Assembly (NCBI RefSeq): GCF_003589595.1 | Contig: NW_020654229.1 | Coordinates: forward strand, 7,253,767 to 7,317,766 | Length of the DNA stretch: 64,000 bases | Source: Hyposmocoma kahamanoa | Taxonomy: Eukaryota; Arthropoda; Insecta; Lepidoptera; Cosmopterigidae | Direction of reading: 5' to 3' | Shown here: positions 42,255 to 51,971 of the stretch, in pieces | How positions within the stretch are numbered: position 1 is the first letter of the stretch | How the letters are laid out: each line of letters begins with the position of its first letter | Notes under the pieces: model-generated | What the model saw: the letters and a program-made list of their open reading frames with translations, nothing else | Databases searched by the model: none | What the model was told of the DNA's origin: nothing | Position numbers and translations under genes: made by a program

Positions 42255-42494
42255 ATATCGCACCGCTATTACAATAGTGTTGTAACTCAAAAAGAGAATT
42301 TTCTCAGAATCGATGAAAAACGAATTACTCACTTCCCGCAAAAAAATCATTAAAATTTATATGTTATAGTTTATTATAGACACTTAAACAACGTTCTTGA
42401 ATAAGGATTATTTCGGCCAGAACTAGCTCACATAAAGTATGTCTCATTTTGAGTTAAGTAGATGTCTTTTGATTGTTTCTTACAATACTCTAAC

Positions 42495-42613
42495 TGTCAT
42501 GGTTAGATGTCACATCTCTAATTCATGTACTTTATCTGTGGTTATGAATAAACGTCACTTTCCAATGTCAATGGCTACCGGTGTTTACTTTATTAAACAA
42601 ATCCCCTTATATC
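42495..42613 (+). repeat. Gypsy 5' LTR, 3' end lost
   Basis: 119 bp starting TGTCATGGTTAGATGTCACA, identical to 44480-44598 except for two differences near 42587-42595. AATAAA at about 42547. Flanked on the left by CTAAC. The last bases present in the 3' copy are missing because the sequence jumps straight into pol. Confidence 0.8.
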
Positions 42614-44327
42614 TTACAACTTACCTGTAGCTTATGCATCCAAATCCATGACTAATACACAACAGATGTATGCACAAATTGAAAAAGAAATGTTGGCTAT
42701 TGTGTTTGGATGCACGAGATATCATCAATATGTGTATGGTAGGTCTGTAGAAGTTGAAACAGATCATAGACCATTAGAATCTATATTTAAGAAACCTTTG
42801 TGTGATGTTCCATTAAGATTACAACGCATGCGTTTACATTTGCAAAAATATGATATTGTAGTTAAAAATAAACCAGGAAAAGACTTATTATTAGCTGATG
42901 CTTTGTCAAGAAATTGTATTAATACTGATGAAAATTTATTGGAGCAGGAAATCGAAGCCCATGTAGGTATGGTAATAAGTTCCTTACCTGTTACTAATCA
43001 CAAGTTACAAATATTTAAAAATGAGACTGACAAAGACCCAGAATTGATAGAATTAAAACAATATATTAGATATGGTTGGCCTGACCTTAAGAAAGTACCA
43101 TGTAATTTAAAACCATTCTTTACATTTAAAGATAATCTGTATATTTGTAACAATCTGATTTTTAAAAACAATTGTATTGTGGTACCGAGAGCGTTAAGAC
43201 CAGACATGTTAGAAAGAATACATTACAATCATATGGGTCTGGAGAAATGTAAGGCTAGAGCTAGATCTTGCATGTTTTGGCCATTTATGGCTAGAGATAT
43301 TGAAAACAAAGTTTCGACTTGTAGTACTTGTGATAGATTCAAAAAAAGGAATCCTAGAGAACCCATGACTATTAGGGAGATGCCAAATAAACCTTGGAGT
43401 CACTTAGGGTGTGATGTGTTTCATTATAAAGATAGAAATTATCTTTTGGTTGTAGATTACTTTAGTAAATATTTTGAAGTTTCTAAGTTAAAGAATTTGA
43501 GCACAGAAAAAACAATTGAACATTTAAAATTAATATTTAGTAGATTTGGCATACCAGATATTTTATATACTGATGGAGCAACAAATTTTTGTAGTTATAA
43601 GTTTAAAGAATTTAGTAAATATTGGAATTTTATACATAAAACAAGTACCCCTATGTATCCGCAGTCCAATGGACTTGCAGAGCGTTATATACAAACTGTA
43701 AAAAATATTTTCAAAAAAGCTGATTATGAGAGTAAAGACAAATATTTAGCTTTACTTGAATACAGGAATAGTCCCATATCAGAGGAATTTGATGGTAAAT
43801 CTCCTGCTGAGTTATTGATGGGAAGAAAAATTCAAGGTCTTTTACCTAACTTTAAAAAAGTTAATTCAGAAAATATTAAAGTTCAAAATACACTGTATAA
43901 TAATGCTTGGAAACAAAAGTTGTATTATGATAGGCAGACTAGGAAGTTACCAGACTTGAAAAGTGGTCAGAAAGTTGTAATTTTAGATTACAAAAAGCCT
44001 AATTGTTATGCTGAAATAAAATCAAAAGATGTAAGACCTAATTCTTATAAATTAGTAACTGAGACAGGACAGGAGTTAGAGAGGAATAGAAAGTATTGTA
44101 TTGCTAGTAAGAATCAGGATAGATTGGTAATAAAGGAAAATTGTGAGGATAAGGAAAGTTACTGTAACAATGATAAAAGTAATGAACAGTCATTTAGGTC
44201 AGAAAGGAAAGAAAGTATAGGACAGGAAAATAAAGTAAATCCTGAACCTTATGTAAATGTTAGTCCTAAACGTTATGTAACAAGAAGTGGCAGAGTTGTA
44301 AAACCACCTAGGTACTTGTTACATTAA
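42614..44327 (+). CDS. Ty3/gypsy pol remnant: RNase H end plus integrase
   Basis: 559 codons from the first ATG at 42648, but the coding sequence is already open upstream (PVAYASKSM precedes), so this ATG is not a native start. Residues 1-90 are the RNase H carboxyl half (YAQIEKEMLAIVF, TDHRPL, ADALSRN). Residues about 185-230 form the integrase zinc finger (H192, H195, C225, C228). The integrase core has catalytic D256 (GCDVF), D309 (YTDGA) and E345 (NGLAERYI), with exactly 35 residues between the last two. The tail ends VTRSGRVVKPPRYL, typical of gypsy pol. Gag, protease and reverse transcriptase are absent: the 5' LTR is fused directly to RNase H, so the element cannot transpose by itself. 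The frame has no stop, suggesting a fairly recent deletion. Integrase inserts the element cDNA into host DNA in the nucleus. Confidence 0.9.
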
Positions 44328-44479
44328 GTCGTTAGAATAAATTATTTTTATTTTCTTTAGAAGCTGTAAAATAGTTCAGTTTATAAAGTTTAAGTTTGTT
44401 CGAGAAGTAAAATAAAGTTTGTTCGTTCTAGAAGTAAAATAGTTAAGTTTATAAAGTTTAAGTTTGAAAAGAAAGGGGA
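44328..44479 (+). other. Gypsy 3' untranslated region and polypurine tract
   Basis: Contains TTTATAAAGTTTAAGTTTG twice. It ends with the polypurine tract GAAAAGAAAGGGGA at 44466-44479 immediately before the 3' LTR, which primes plus-strand DNA synthesis in LTR elements. Confidence 0.75.
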
Positions 44480-44609
44480 TGTCATGGTTAGATGTCACAT
44501 CTCTAATTCATGTACTTTATCTGTGGTTATGAATAAACGTCACTTTCCAATGTCAATGGCTACCGGTGTTTCCTTTATAAAACAAATCCCCTTATATCAT
44601 TATATTATA
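44480..44609 (+). repeat. Gypsy 3' LTR
   Basis: Starts TGTCATGG and is followed at 44610-44614 by CTAAC, matching the CTAAC left of the 5' LTR. That gives a 5-bp target duplication if the LTR ends at 44609. A TG...CA reading would end at 44599 instead, but then no duplication is seen. Confidence 0.75.
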
Positions 44610-44859
44610 CTAACGACGTCAAGTTTTACGTTCAGTAACGATATAATATTAAATTTCACATATTTTAAGTTACAACACTATTGTAATAGCAGTGCGATAT
44701 AGGCTATAAAACGTGGACAAGGTAACTGGAAAGAAAATAGAAAACGTGAAAGATGCAAATGTGTAAGTTGTATGGTTGCATAATAATTGTAAATGAATGT
44801 GTGTTTTGCTTAGAGGTGTGTGTTAGGTGTGTGAAAAGTAAAATCTGATAGCTTTTTTT

Positions 44860-45010
44860 GTTATACCAAGCGACAGAACGAACTAGTATAGCAGTTGCAG
44901 TGCCACTCAGAGCTTTAAATCGCTAAAAAAAACATTTTTTTATTATTTAAATCGCTAAGATCTGAGGGGCACTGACACTGCGCCTGTCACCCTGAGACAT
45001 AAGAAAACCG
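44860..45010 (-). repeat. Repeat Z fragments
   Basis: ACCAAGCGACAGAACGAAC, GCAGTGCCACTCAGAGCTTT, then a duplicated AAATCGCTAAGATCTGAGGG and GCCTGTCACCCTGAGACATA. Confidence 0.55.
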
Positions 45011-46035
45011 ACTAGCTGGCCACTTTTTTGCGGTGGTCAAGATTTTGTAGCTTTAACTCATCACGAAAGCCTTATTGCTTTTCGTTTTATCGAGTTCCAG
45101 GCAGCTAACTGCTATCGGGCAGAGCCGTCCTAAAGATGGCAGCAGTACTCCATAGACAATCGAACTTTAGGTTTATAGAGATTTAAACTGTTCAGGATTC
45201 TGATCGTAAAGATGACTGAATTAATGAAAAAATAAAAATTTTGGCTTATGGTATTTTGCTAACCTCGTTTTAACTGCAACACCAATGTATTGTTTTATTT
45301 TTTCGGTTGACTCAATGGTTGACTGGTAGAGAATGCTTCATGGCATTATTAACTTTCTATTTATTTTAAATTTCTTACCAAGGGTGTTAATTTGGTAGTA
45401 AGTAGGTAAAGTAAAGATGCATTACTTTAAGAATAAGTTTAGTAAAAGCCAGTGTGAGAATATGAAGGAAATGTGATATAATAATATAAATCATATAAAA
45501 AATAATATAAATCAGCCGGCAAAATTTGTATACATAATCCATTTTTTGCGTTTCAGTACCTTTGTGCTTTAAGATAACGAGTCCGAGAAAGTAAGGTGAC
45601 GATTTGCACTTTATTGTATTATGAAATTAGATGAAAAAGCAAGCTACTATGCAATTTTTTTCTAATGTAATTATTCGGAATATTTTCACGCTGACTGTAC
45701 AACTAGTTACGTTAATCTATTTGAGTCGAAAATGACAGGACATCTGTCATTTGCTTATTCCCGTCTCATTATGTGGAATTTGAGGTGGGCGTGACTGTAC
45801 AGAGACCGATCATAATTAGAAACTAAATACTACGTATAGTTATGGATCGATTAGCCAATAAGCCTGTTAATCTCCAAACTACATATCATAACTATGAAAT
45901 AGGTCAAAATCTCGTCACATATACAAATGGCGTTGATCAATAGCGTGGAAGGAGTTATAATTATGTAAATGGCTATGAATATCAGTCCTTGTAAAATTAT
46001 TCAAATATTGAGCCATGAGCTAAAATTAGTTTCTG
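45011..46035. other. No gene; LINE scraps
   Basis: On the minus strand 45060-45140 reads as LINE ORF2 pieces (GCCCGATAGCAGTTAGCTGC, GATAAAACGAAAAGCAATAA), and CTCAATGGTTGACTGGTAGA at 45310 is a LINE 3' UTR motif. The rest is unassigned. Confidence 0.35.
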
Positions 46036-46039
46036 AACG

Positions 46040-46260
46040 TTAAAAAAAAAACAAAGAAAGAAAGAAACATTTATTCAGCTTAAGAAAATTCAAGCAAAAC
46101 AGATAAAACAAATTAATTATTACATACGAGTATATCTGTAAGCTGAAAAGGACCCAACTCAGCATAATATGCTACAGCTCGCCTGCTGTAACGCTGGTTT
46201 TCAGTTGGAACCGCTTTTACAAGATGAGATGGCACGTAAGTACTAGTGTGGTAAACACTA
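46040..46260 (-). mobile_element. LINE 3' UTR, minus orientation
   Basis: An A-rich start with CAAAGAAAGAAAGAAAC marks the tail. GGACCCAACTCAGCATAATA and GCTGGTTTTCAGTTGGAAC match the 3' UTR of the LINE at 54442-54700. Confidence 0.5.
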
Positions 46261-46384
46261 AAATTATAAAATGCACTTAAATATTAACTAAAAACAAGTA
46301 GAAACATTACATGTCTTGAATGTATATAAAATACTACACTTGTCAGGAATTATTAAATGAATTGAATGTATATGAAATACTGCA

Positions 46385-46500
46385 CTTCATCATCATCATC
46401 ATATCAATCGGAAGACACTATTGTCCACTGCTGAACATAGGCCTCCCCCAAAGATTTCCTGACCAGCCGACCGGACGCGACGTGGATCCATCGGTTACCC
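46385..46500 (-). mobile_element. RTE-type LINE 3' end
   Basis: In reverse: ACGGGTAACCGATGGATCCA, GGAAATCTTTGGGGGAGGCC, TATGTTCAGCAGTGGAC, then a (GAT)n tail, the characteristic end of lepidopteran RTE elements. Confidence 0.65.
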
Positions 46501-46900
46501 GTCGATACTGCACCGATAAAATGCGTATCTATATATGGCATTTTGTGTTACGAACTAATTTATAATTCAACGCTTCAGAATATCGGTAGATGGCGCGAAG
46601 AATAGTCGGCAATATCCATAAAAATCTGTGCAATATGCGCCATCTAGTTGATTTGTTTTTATCACTAGAAATTAGAGCAGTGTCATGTCAATGTAAAATA
46701 AATTTGTTACAAAATAGCTGTTTGATTTGGAAACTTTTCACTACGAAAATGGCGCGTAACTTTTTAAAACTTGTTTGACAACTGTCAATGTTATGTCATA
46801 TTTGACATCTAGAATATTCGTTCTTTCCGTTTCACGCAGCCATCAATATATTTGACTGCAAGTTTTTTATTGAGAAAAAGAAAGCATCTTCAAACTAGTT
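46501..46900. other. No gene seen
   Basis: Includes the words GATGGCGCGAAGAATAGTCG and GCGCCATCTAGTTG but no TIR pairing. Confidence 0.3.
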
Positions 46901-46904
46901 TTAT

Positions 46905-47355
46905 TCAAAACAATAATTTAGTAATATTTACTTACTTATTTAAGCTTTATTGTACTATATACTGAATTACGAATGGCGGAATCAGTCAACCATTGGGCTA
47001 AACAGAAAAAAGAACAATAGGAAAGAACAATACACTAGAAAATTTATAAATAACAACACATCGACAACCGTTCAGGACGCCTTGTAGAGACCCGAAACAA
47101 GTGTCGGGTATAGTTTTGGTGGTGGTGTCTGTGATTTTATTAATTTTATGCGGAAGGAGAGTGGGAAAGTTGTGCGCATGAAAAAAAATTAAGAATTTTT
47201 TTTTATAATGCCACTGCGCCCGTCACCCTTAGATATAAGTTGACAGGTCCCATGTGCTTGTAATTTCACCAGCACCGTTACCCTTCTAAACCGGAACGCA
47301 GTAATGGTCACATTACCGCTTGGCGGCAGAAATAGGTAAGGTGGCAGTACTTCTA
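46905..47355 (-). repeat. Composite repeat, near-identical to 38205-38640
   Basis: Direct-orientation copy with only scattered substitutions over about 380 bp. It then differs by carrying CACCGTTACCCTTCTAAACC in the Z part. Confidence 0.65.
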
Positions 47356-47625
47356 TCATTTTAATATCAACAGAGATCTTACGGTGGCACTTCACATGGC
47401 TGTTTGTATTTGTGTATTCGATATATTTGGCAAACAATCACCATATGTACATTGTGTGTTGTGTGCCTATTCGACAAATACAGCAAACACGAAACTGGCG
47501 TTACCGTGCGCTGGTCGTTTTCTCAACGCACATCAAAGGAGCCAAATAGACAAATACACAAGTCAACCGTCTACACTATGGTAATATTAACAGAACAATA
47601 AATACAGTAGAAGTGGTTAGATAAA
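47356..47625. other. No gene seen
   Basis: Short overlapping plus-strand frames only. Confidence 0.3.
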
Positions 47626-47832
47626 TAAATAACGCACACACTCAACATAGCCCCGCACTAGGGAAACCCTGTGTCGCGGGCGCCATGGACACACACATAG
47701 ACAACCACAAATTACACCCAAACTCACGAGAGAAATAAATGTAAGCCATACAAACATTTCTCCCGGCCCGGGAATCGAACCTGGGACCTCTGCGTGGCAG
47801 TCCGGCATGGTAACCGTTCGGCTACGGAGGCA
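47626..47832 (-). mobile_element. SINE family A, full length
   Basis: The minus strand begins CTGCCTCCGTAGCCGAACGG, box B AGGTTCGATTCCC at about 47774, body GTGTCCATGGCGCCCGCGAC, and ends ATTTATTTAT. AGATA next to both ends may be the target duplication. The tRNA-like half has good Pol III box A and box B sequences. Confidence 0.8.
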
Positions 47833-47835
47833 GAT

Positions 47836-48406
47836 AGCGTCTAACGCGTGCCATTATAGGTCTTAAAAGACCTATTTGAGCTCAGTCCGCCATTTTGCTT
47901 TGTATGGTATGGTGGTGTCATTCTTTCGTGCAAATTTTCTAAAATCATTGAAAAAAATGATAGCCACACCAAAAATATTACCCGTAATGATATTTCATAT
48001 CATCGGAGTCTTATTTTAATGAATTTTCAATTTCCTGTTTATCGAAATACTTTTTTTGTTACAAGAAACGAAAGTAAAGCTTATAGCCCTGCAATATGGT
48101 CACTTCTATTTTTGGAGAACTAAATTAGTAACTCCAATTCGTCGTCGTTCAGCAATTAACTGCTAGATGGCAGCACATTGATTAAATTTCAATATGATAT
48201 CAAAACGTCGTAACTTGCAATAATTCGTATTAATTGTATTGAACTTTCAACGATATGCCAACAGGGTAAAGTTTAAATTATAGTATTAACTGTCCAGAAT
48301 TTGTTATTTCTTTTTAAATTTGAAACTACGATCAATCAGTATCAAGATTTTGTAGTGTTTCAAATTAATAATGTGTGCGTCAAAACTTGACGACATCGGT
48401 TCTGGT
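47836..48406 (+). mobile_element. Element X, left part (resumes at 50706)
   Basis: Plus-strand orientation: GCGTCTAACGCGTGCC, AAAAGACCTATTTGAGCTCA, the THAP exon scrap (AAAAATATTACCCGTAATGA, TTTCATATCATCGG) with the ATG part deleted, then CTGCTAGATGGCAGCACATT. It ends at the target duplication of the MITE. The right part ATCAAGGCCTAAGGCACTTC continues at 50706-50755. Confidence 0.6.
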
Positions 48407-48692
48407 CATTGACTTACAATTATATGGACGTCGGGTCCGCGCTAAAAAGTGTCCGAACTTATAGGGCGTTAAAATCGTATACAGAGCGTCATTCACGCTC
48501 TAGTCTTCGTTTGTTCGACTGACAGCGAAACAAGCAAAATTAGACAGTACTGCGATGGCATTACAATTTAAATTCAACGTTTTAGCTTTTTCATATTCCT
48601 TGACATGTCACTACGTTTAAATAGGTTGACTTGGGACATTTTTTTCGTGGTTTTTGTATTAGACCCGTCGTCCATTTATTTGTAAGTCAATG
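48407..48692 (+). mobile_element. 286-bp CATTGAC MITE, copy 5
   Basis: Full 286 bp. Perfect 8-bp duplication GTTCTGGT at 48399-48406 and 48693-48700. Inserted in element X. Confidence 0.85.
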
Positions 48693-48701
48693 GTTCTGGT
48701 A

Positions 48702-48737
48702 TAGTGCGCGCGGAACTAGCTGGCCGCGCCTTAGGTA
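48702..48737 (+). repeat. Left TIR of the Tc1-like element
   Basis: Perfect inverse of 50668-50703. Beyond it both ends stay G-rich (GGGACAGGGG against GGTGGGACGGGG) with small gaps, so subterminal similarity continues. Confidence 0.9.
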
Positions 48738-49179
48738 GGGACAGGGGTGAGGGGGCGGGTTGCTTGCTGCTCGCAACGCACATGAGATTAGACAGTGACG
48801 ACCAATCTCGAGATATCGTGAACAATAATTGTTCAGTTATTGAAAAGAAAAAATTAAAGCCAATTGAACTTTTACAAGTTTATATTATACCTATCTAATT
48901 AATTGCAATGTACAGTCGGCAGCACATCAGGCCGCCACAAACTGTCAGATTTCCTCAATTGATTTTCAACTTAAAGTCCAGGGAATAGAGTATAAAATTG
49001 ATTGGATAAATTTGACATTTATGTATTGATGGACTTGCTGTTGTCCGTACATTGCAATTAAAAGTAAAATAAACCAAAAACAAATTAAATGAAATTCTTC
49101 CGACATATTTGAATCATTTATGAAATTATTATTAATTAATTAGTGTAACTAACACGACTTTGTATTTATAGATATGAAA

Positions 49180-50526
49180 TTACTCTGACATATTATCCTC
49201 TGAATCACTTGATTCTGAATTGTCTGAACTTGAGTCAGAATCATCTTGTAAGTTTATAATGAATTCGTCCATCACAGTATCATATCTCATATCATGATTC
49301 CAGTATTCTTGTTCGTTTTTTTGTACGTGGTCGCCGCATTTTTGCCATTGTTCGGCAGAAAATTCAGAAAATAGTCTTGTTATTATTGTAATTTTCTCGT
49401 CCAATGTAGCATTAATGTGATCTCTGGCCAGGCAATTTTTTATATTTGCCCACACAAGCTCGATTGGGTTGAGATCTGGATGATATGGAGGTAGTCTTAG
49501 AACAGTATGACCTGCACCTTTCAGAAGTTCATCAATCGTGTATATTTTTTCTGATTGGGTCGTATTAATCAAGCCCAAGAGTTCAGCTTTGACCATCGTG
49601 GGAGAAAAGGGCACGTTATGATTTTGCAACCAATTCTGCATATTAATTTTCATACAGGACGTAGTCGGTTTCTTCTCAACTTGCACACAGTGGTAAGCTG
49701 CATTGTCCATAACTATGACTGAGTTAGGTGGAAGTTTAGGTATTAACTTTCGATCAACCCAGTTGTAAAAATTTGTAGAGTTCATGTCTCCATGATAGTC
49801 TCCTGTTTTTGAATCTGATTTAAAAATTAGCAGAGCATCGTCAACTAACCCGTTCCGACTACCAGCGTGAACTATTATTAAACGCCTTCCTTTGCCTATA
49901 TCTGCATAAACACCAGGCTCCGACGAAGATTGCCAACATTTTTGGACATTATGACTTTGGTTAACGTAAGTTTCGTCCAAAAAGAATATATTTCGTTTGT
50001 CTTCTCTGAATTTTCTTATGGCCCTCAAATATTTCACTCGCCATTCAACAATGTTTGGTCTCTCTAATAAAAGGGATCTCTTCGATTTACATTTTTTAAA
50101 TGAATATCCCAGTTTGTGCAAAAGTTCTCTTAAATAAGTTAATCCGCAATCTAAAATATTATCCTCTTTTAACACAGCATTTAGTTTTCGTAGACTTGGA
50201 TTTGTTTTCTGTACCGTATAAAACTGATTTATTTTTCTTCTTATCACTCCTAAATCAAAATCATCAACTTGTATTTTCTTTTTTATCTCTTTTGGCCTTC
50301 GTGGAGAACTAAATTTTGCTTCCCCTGTATTTTGCAAGGATGTTTTACTTTGAGCAATCACTCTCCTTACACTTCGTTCTGATATCCCGGTTGCTTCTGC
50401 CACTAATTTATGAATATTCGCATCAGTTTTATATTCTAAACTATTGACATCGGCTTTCCGTTTTTTAAAAAACGTATGCACTTTAAATATTATTTCCTTA
50501 GATTGTCTTTTTATCGGCGGACTCAT
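49180..50526 (-). CDS. DDE transposase, Tc1/mariner (IS630) superfamily, large-spacing type
   Basis: 448 codons, the sole gene of its transposon. It cuts and rejoins the element at the TIRs. Residues about 35-60 (IHKLVAEATGISERSVRRVI) and 115-150 form helix-turn-helix regions expected to bind the TIRs. The DDE_3 catalytic core shows D184 (FFLDETYVNQS), D274 (VIVMDNAAYHC) and E356 (YHPDLNPIELVWANIK). About 81 residues separate the last two acids, far more than in DD34E/DD37D families and close to the DD82E group described as Sailor; this assignment rests on spacing and motif style. A short basic stretch (KKCKSKRS, about 144-151) could be a nuclear signal. The carboxyl end is a serine/acidic tail. 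The start is the first ATG, 141 bp inside the right TIR. No frameshift or stop, so it is probably functional. Confidence 0.93.
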   Translation of the reverse strand: MSPPIKRQSKEIIFKVHTFFKKRKADVNSLEYKTDANIHKLVAEATGISERSVRRVIAQSKTSLQNTGEAKFSSPRRPKEIKKKIQVDDFDLGVIRRKINQFYTVQKTNPSLRKLNAVLKEDNILDCGLTYLRELLHKLGYSFKKCKSKRSLLLERPNIVEWRVKYLRAIRKFREDKRNIFFLDETYVNQSHNVQKCWQSSSEPGVYADIGKGRRLIIVHAGSRNGLVDDALLIFKSDSKTGDYHGDMNSTNFYNWVDRKLIPKLPPNSVIVMDNAAYHCVQVEKKPTTSCMKINMQNWLQNHNVPFSPTMVKAELLGLINTTQSEKIYTIDELLKGAGHTVLRLPPYHPDLNPIELVWANIKNCLARDHINATLDEKITIITRLFSEFSAEQWQKCGDHVQKNEQEYWNHDMRYDTVMDEFIINLQDDSDSSSDNSESSDSEDNMSE

Positions 50527-50667
50527 CTTGACATTGCAATCTCTTGTGCGTTTTGTCTAAACTAGCCAGAACTGTCAACGTGTGTTGCCGCCGCGAAGTC
50601 CGGCGCCGAACTGAGTATTCTGAGTAATGACATCAAGTGCCCCCGCCTCCCCGTCCCACCGCTCACA

Positions 50668-50703
50668 TACCTAAGGCGCGGCCAGCTAGTTCCGCGCGCA
50701 CTA
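50668..50703 (-). repeat. Right TIR of the Tc1-like element
   Basis: Perfect inverse of 48702-48737, followed by the TA target repeat and then the continuation of element X. Confidence 0.9.
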
Positions 50704-50755
50704 TAGTAATCAAGGCCTAAGGCACTTCCATTGCTTTTTTATTTCCGTGGTAATA

Positions 50756-51104
50756 GTCATTATTTTGTCTGTAAGTTAAATATTTTTCCAAGTACATCAA
50801 CACCCACAGCGAATACAAGTAGCCATGTGAAGTCGCCATTGCTATAAAAGCGTATATATTGCTCCTTCATGTAATATCCTCTTAAGGCATAACAGCTTAC
50901 AATGTTGCAATTATGTCAATTTATTGCTCGGCACGTCATCGGTTATGACCTTCCACGTGCAGCGCACCTGTTGCTAACCCAAGTAAATAAATATAATCTC
51001 GATAACAACTGCAACTACATGTCCAATTACATCTCTATGCCTTACGGTTAAGTGCCACTTGTTGCTATCTCGAACATTTTCTATTAAATCGGTTGTTTTT
51101 TTAT
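50756..51104. other. No gene seen
   Basis: Unassigned AT-rich DNA after the nested stack. Confidence 0.3.
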
Positions 51105-51440
51105 TGAGTATTATGTTAAATTTTTATTGAATGTCAGGATGGTTCACCACCATGGTATTAAATTGTTTTTTGTGAAATTGCTCCACTAGTTTGTTATAAT
51201 TATTGAAAAATTCCTTCGATCAATTCGAACTGATCGTTTCCTAGCAAGACGTGTCAGACGCTATGCCAACTAAGCCACGGAACCAGCGAACCTCACGAAT
51301 TTTTCTATGTGCTTGTTGTCGGATCTTTGTTTTTGGTTTTTCAACGACTTTTTAGCCTTAGCGCCGCCTATGCGAAATCTATGAAAGTATTTTGTCACCC
51401 ATTTAGGTAACTGTACAGCTACCAAGCTACTAATTTACTA
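51105..51440 (-). mobile_element. SINE family C, reverse orientation
   Basis: Tail AATTGCTCCACTAGTTTGT, then a tRNA-like head whose minus strand reads GGTTCCGTGGCTTAGTTGG, GCATAGCGTCTGACACG, box B CAGTTCGAATTG. The upstream body includes ATCTTTGTTTTTGGTTTTTC and GTCACCCATTTAGGTAACTG. Confidence 0.65.
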
Positions 51441-51971
51441 CTTATTTTTTTATGATCACCCGTAAATGAAGAATTAAAAAATTGTTTATTATTATCAGTT
51501 GTGTATTTAATTTTAAAAATGCACTTATGGTATTTAAGAGCCTTTCTTAAGTTGACACTGACAATATTAAGTGTGGGTCTTCATGGTTGAAGTGATTTTG
51601 TATCAAATGCAACAATTCGTAAAATGTAGTAACGTTATTTTTTAGGATTATTTTTGACTCGTTTTCAAAACAATGGTCTGTTCCAGTCGATAAGTTGATA
51701 ATGGATTCTCCTAAATGCGTCGTGTGTGCTCTCGTTTTCGTTTTCTGCGTCTTCGAAGTAACTAAAGATAACAACTGTGTTTTCCCGTAGGAATACATTT
51801 TGTGCCATCTGTTCAAGTCGCGGATCACACGTTGCGAGCTCGCCGCTCGCCTCGCTTTCAAATTGCTCGCAAATAGCCAGGGTGAATGCTACGTTATGTC
51901 AAATGTCTTATTCTCTCATTTTCTTATTCCGCTAATTATGCCGGTGTGTGTATATTAAATTATGCAAAGAT
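51441..51971 (-). other. Unrecognised 100-codon open frame, otherwise empty
   Basis: On the minus strand 51547-51861 is open and reads SIINLSTGTDHCFENESKII and TFYELLHLIQNHFNHEDPHL. It lacks an ATG at its beginning; the first ATG is about 21 codons in. It is not obviously repeat-derived and not recognised. It could be a decayed exon or part of an unknown element. Confidence 0.25.

Larger units (their letters stand above)
42255..44700. mobile_element. TIR element split by a gypsy insertion
   Basis: ATATCGCACCGCTATTACAA...TGTTGTAAC at 42255-42286 is inverted with one mismatch at 44669-44700. Without the inserted retroelement (42495-44609 plus one target repeat) the element would be about 325 bp. 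TA at the outer edges may be its target duplication. No transposase. Confidence 0.65.
48702..50703 (-). mobile_element. Complete Tc1/mariner-type transposon (DD82E/Sailor-like)
   Basis: 2,002 bp with perfect 36-bp TIRs (TAGTGCGCGCGGAACTAGCT... at 48702-48737 and its inverse at 50668-50703). Flanked by TA on both sides (48700-48701, 50704-50705), the duplication of this superfamily. It holds one intact transposase gene and about 440 bp of 3' and 140 bp of 5' non-coding sequence. Identical TIRs and the intact frame suggest recent mobility. Confidence 0.9.

Noticed and set aside
47774..47832. Possible tRNA gene on the minus strand
   Set aside because: Same head as in the SINE at 19.7 kb, followed by the common body and tail. 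It is a SINE family A head.
48704..48898. 64-codon plus-strand frame
   Set aside because: It starts inside the left TIR of the Tc1-like element and is antisense to its 3' non-coding end.
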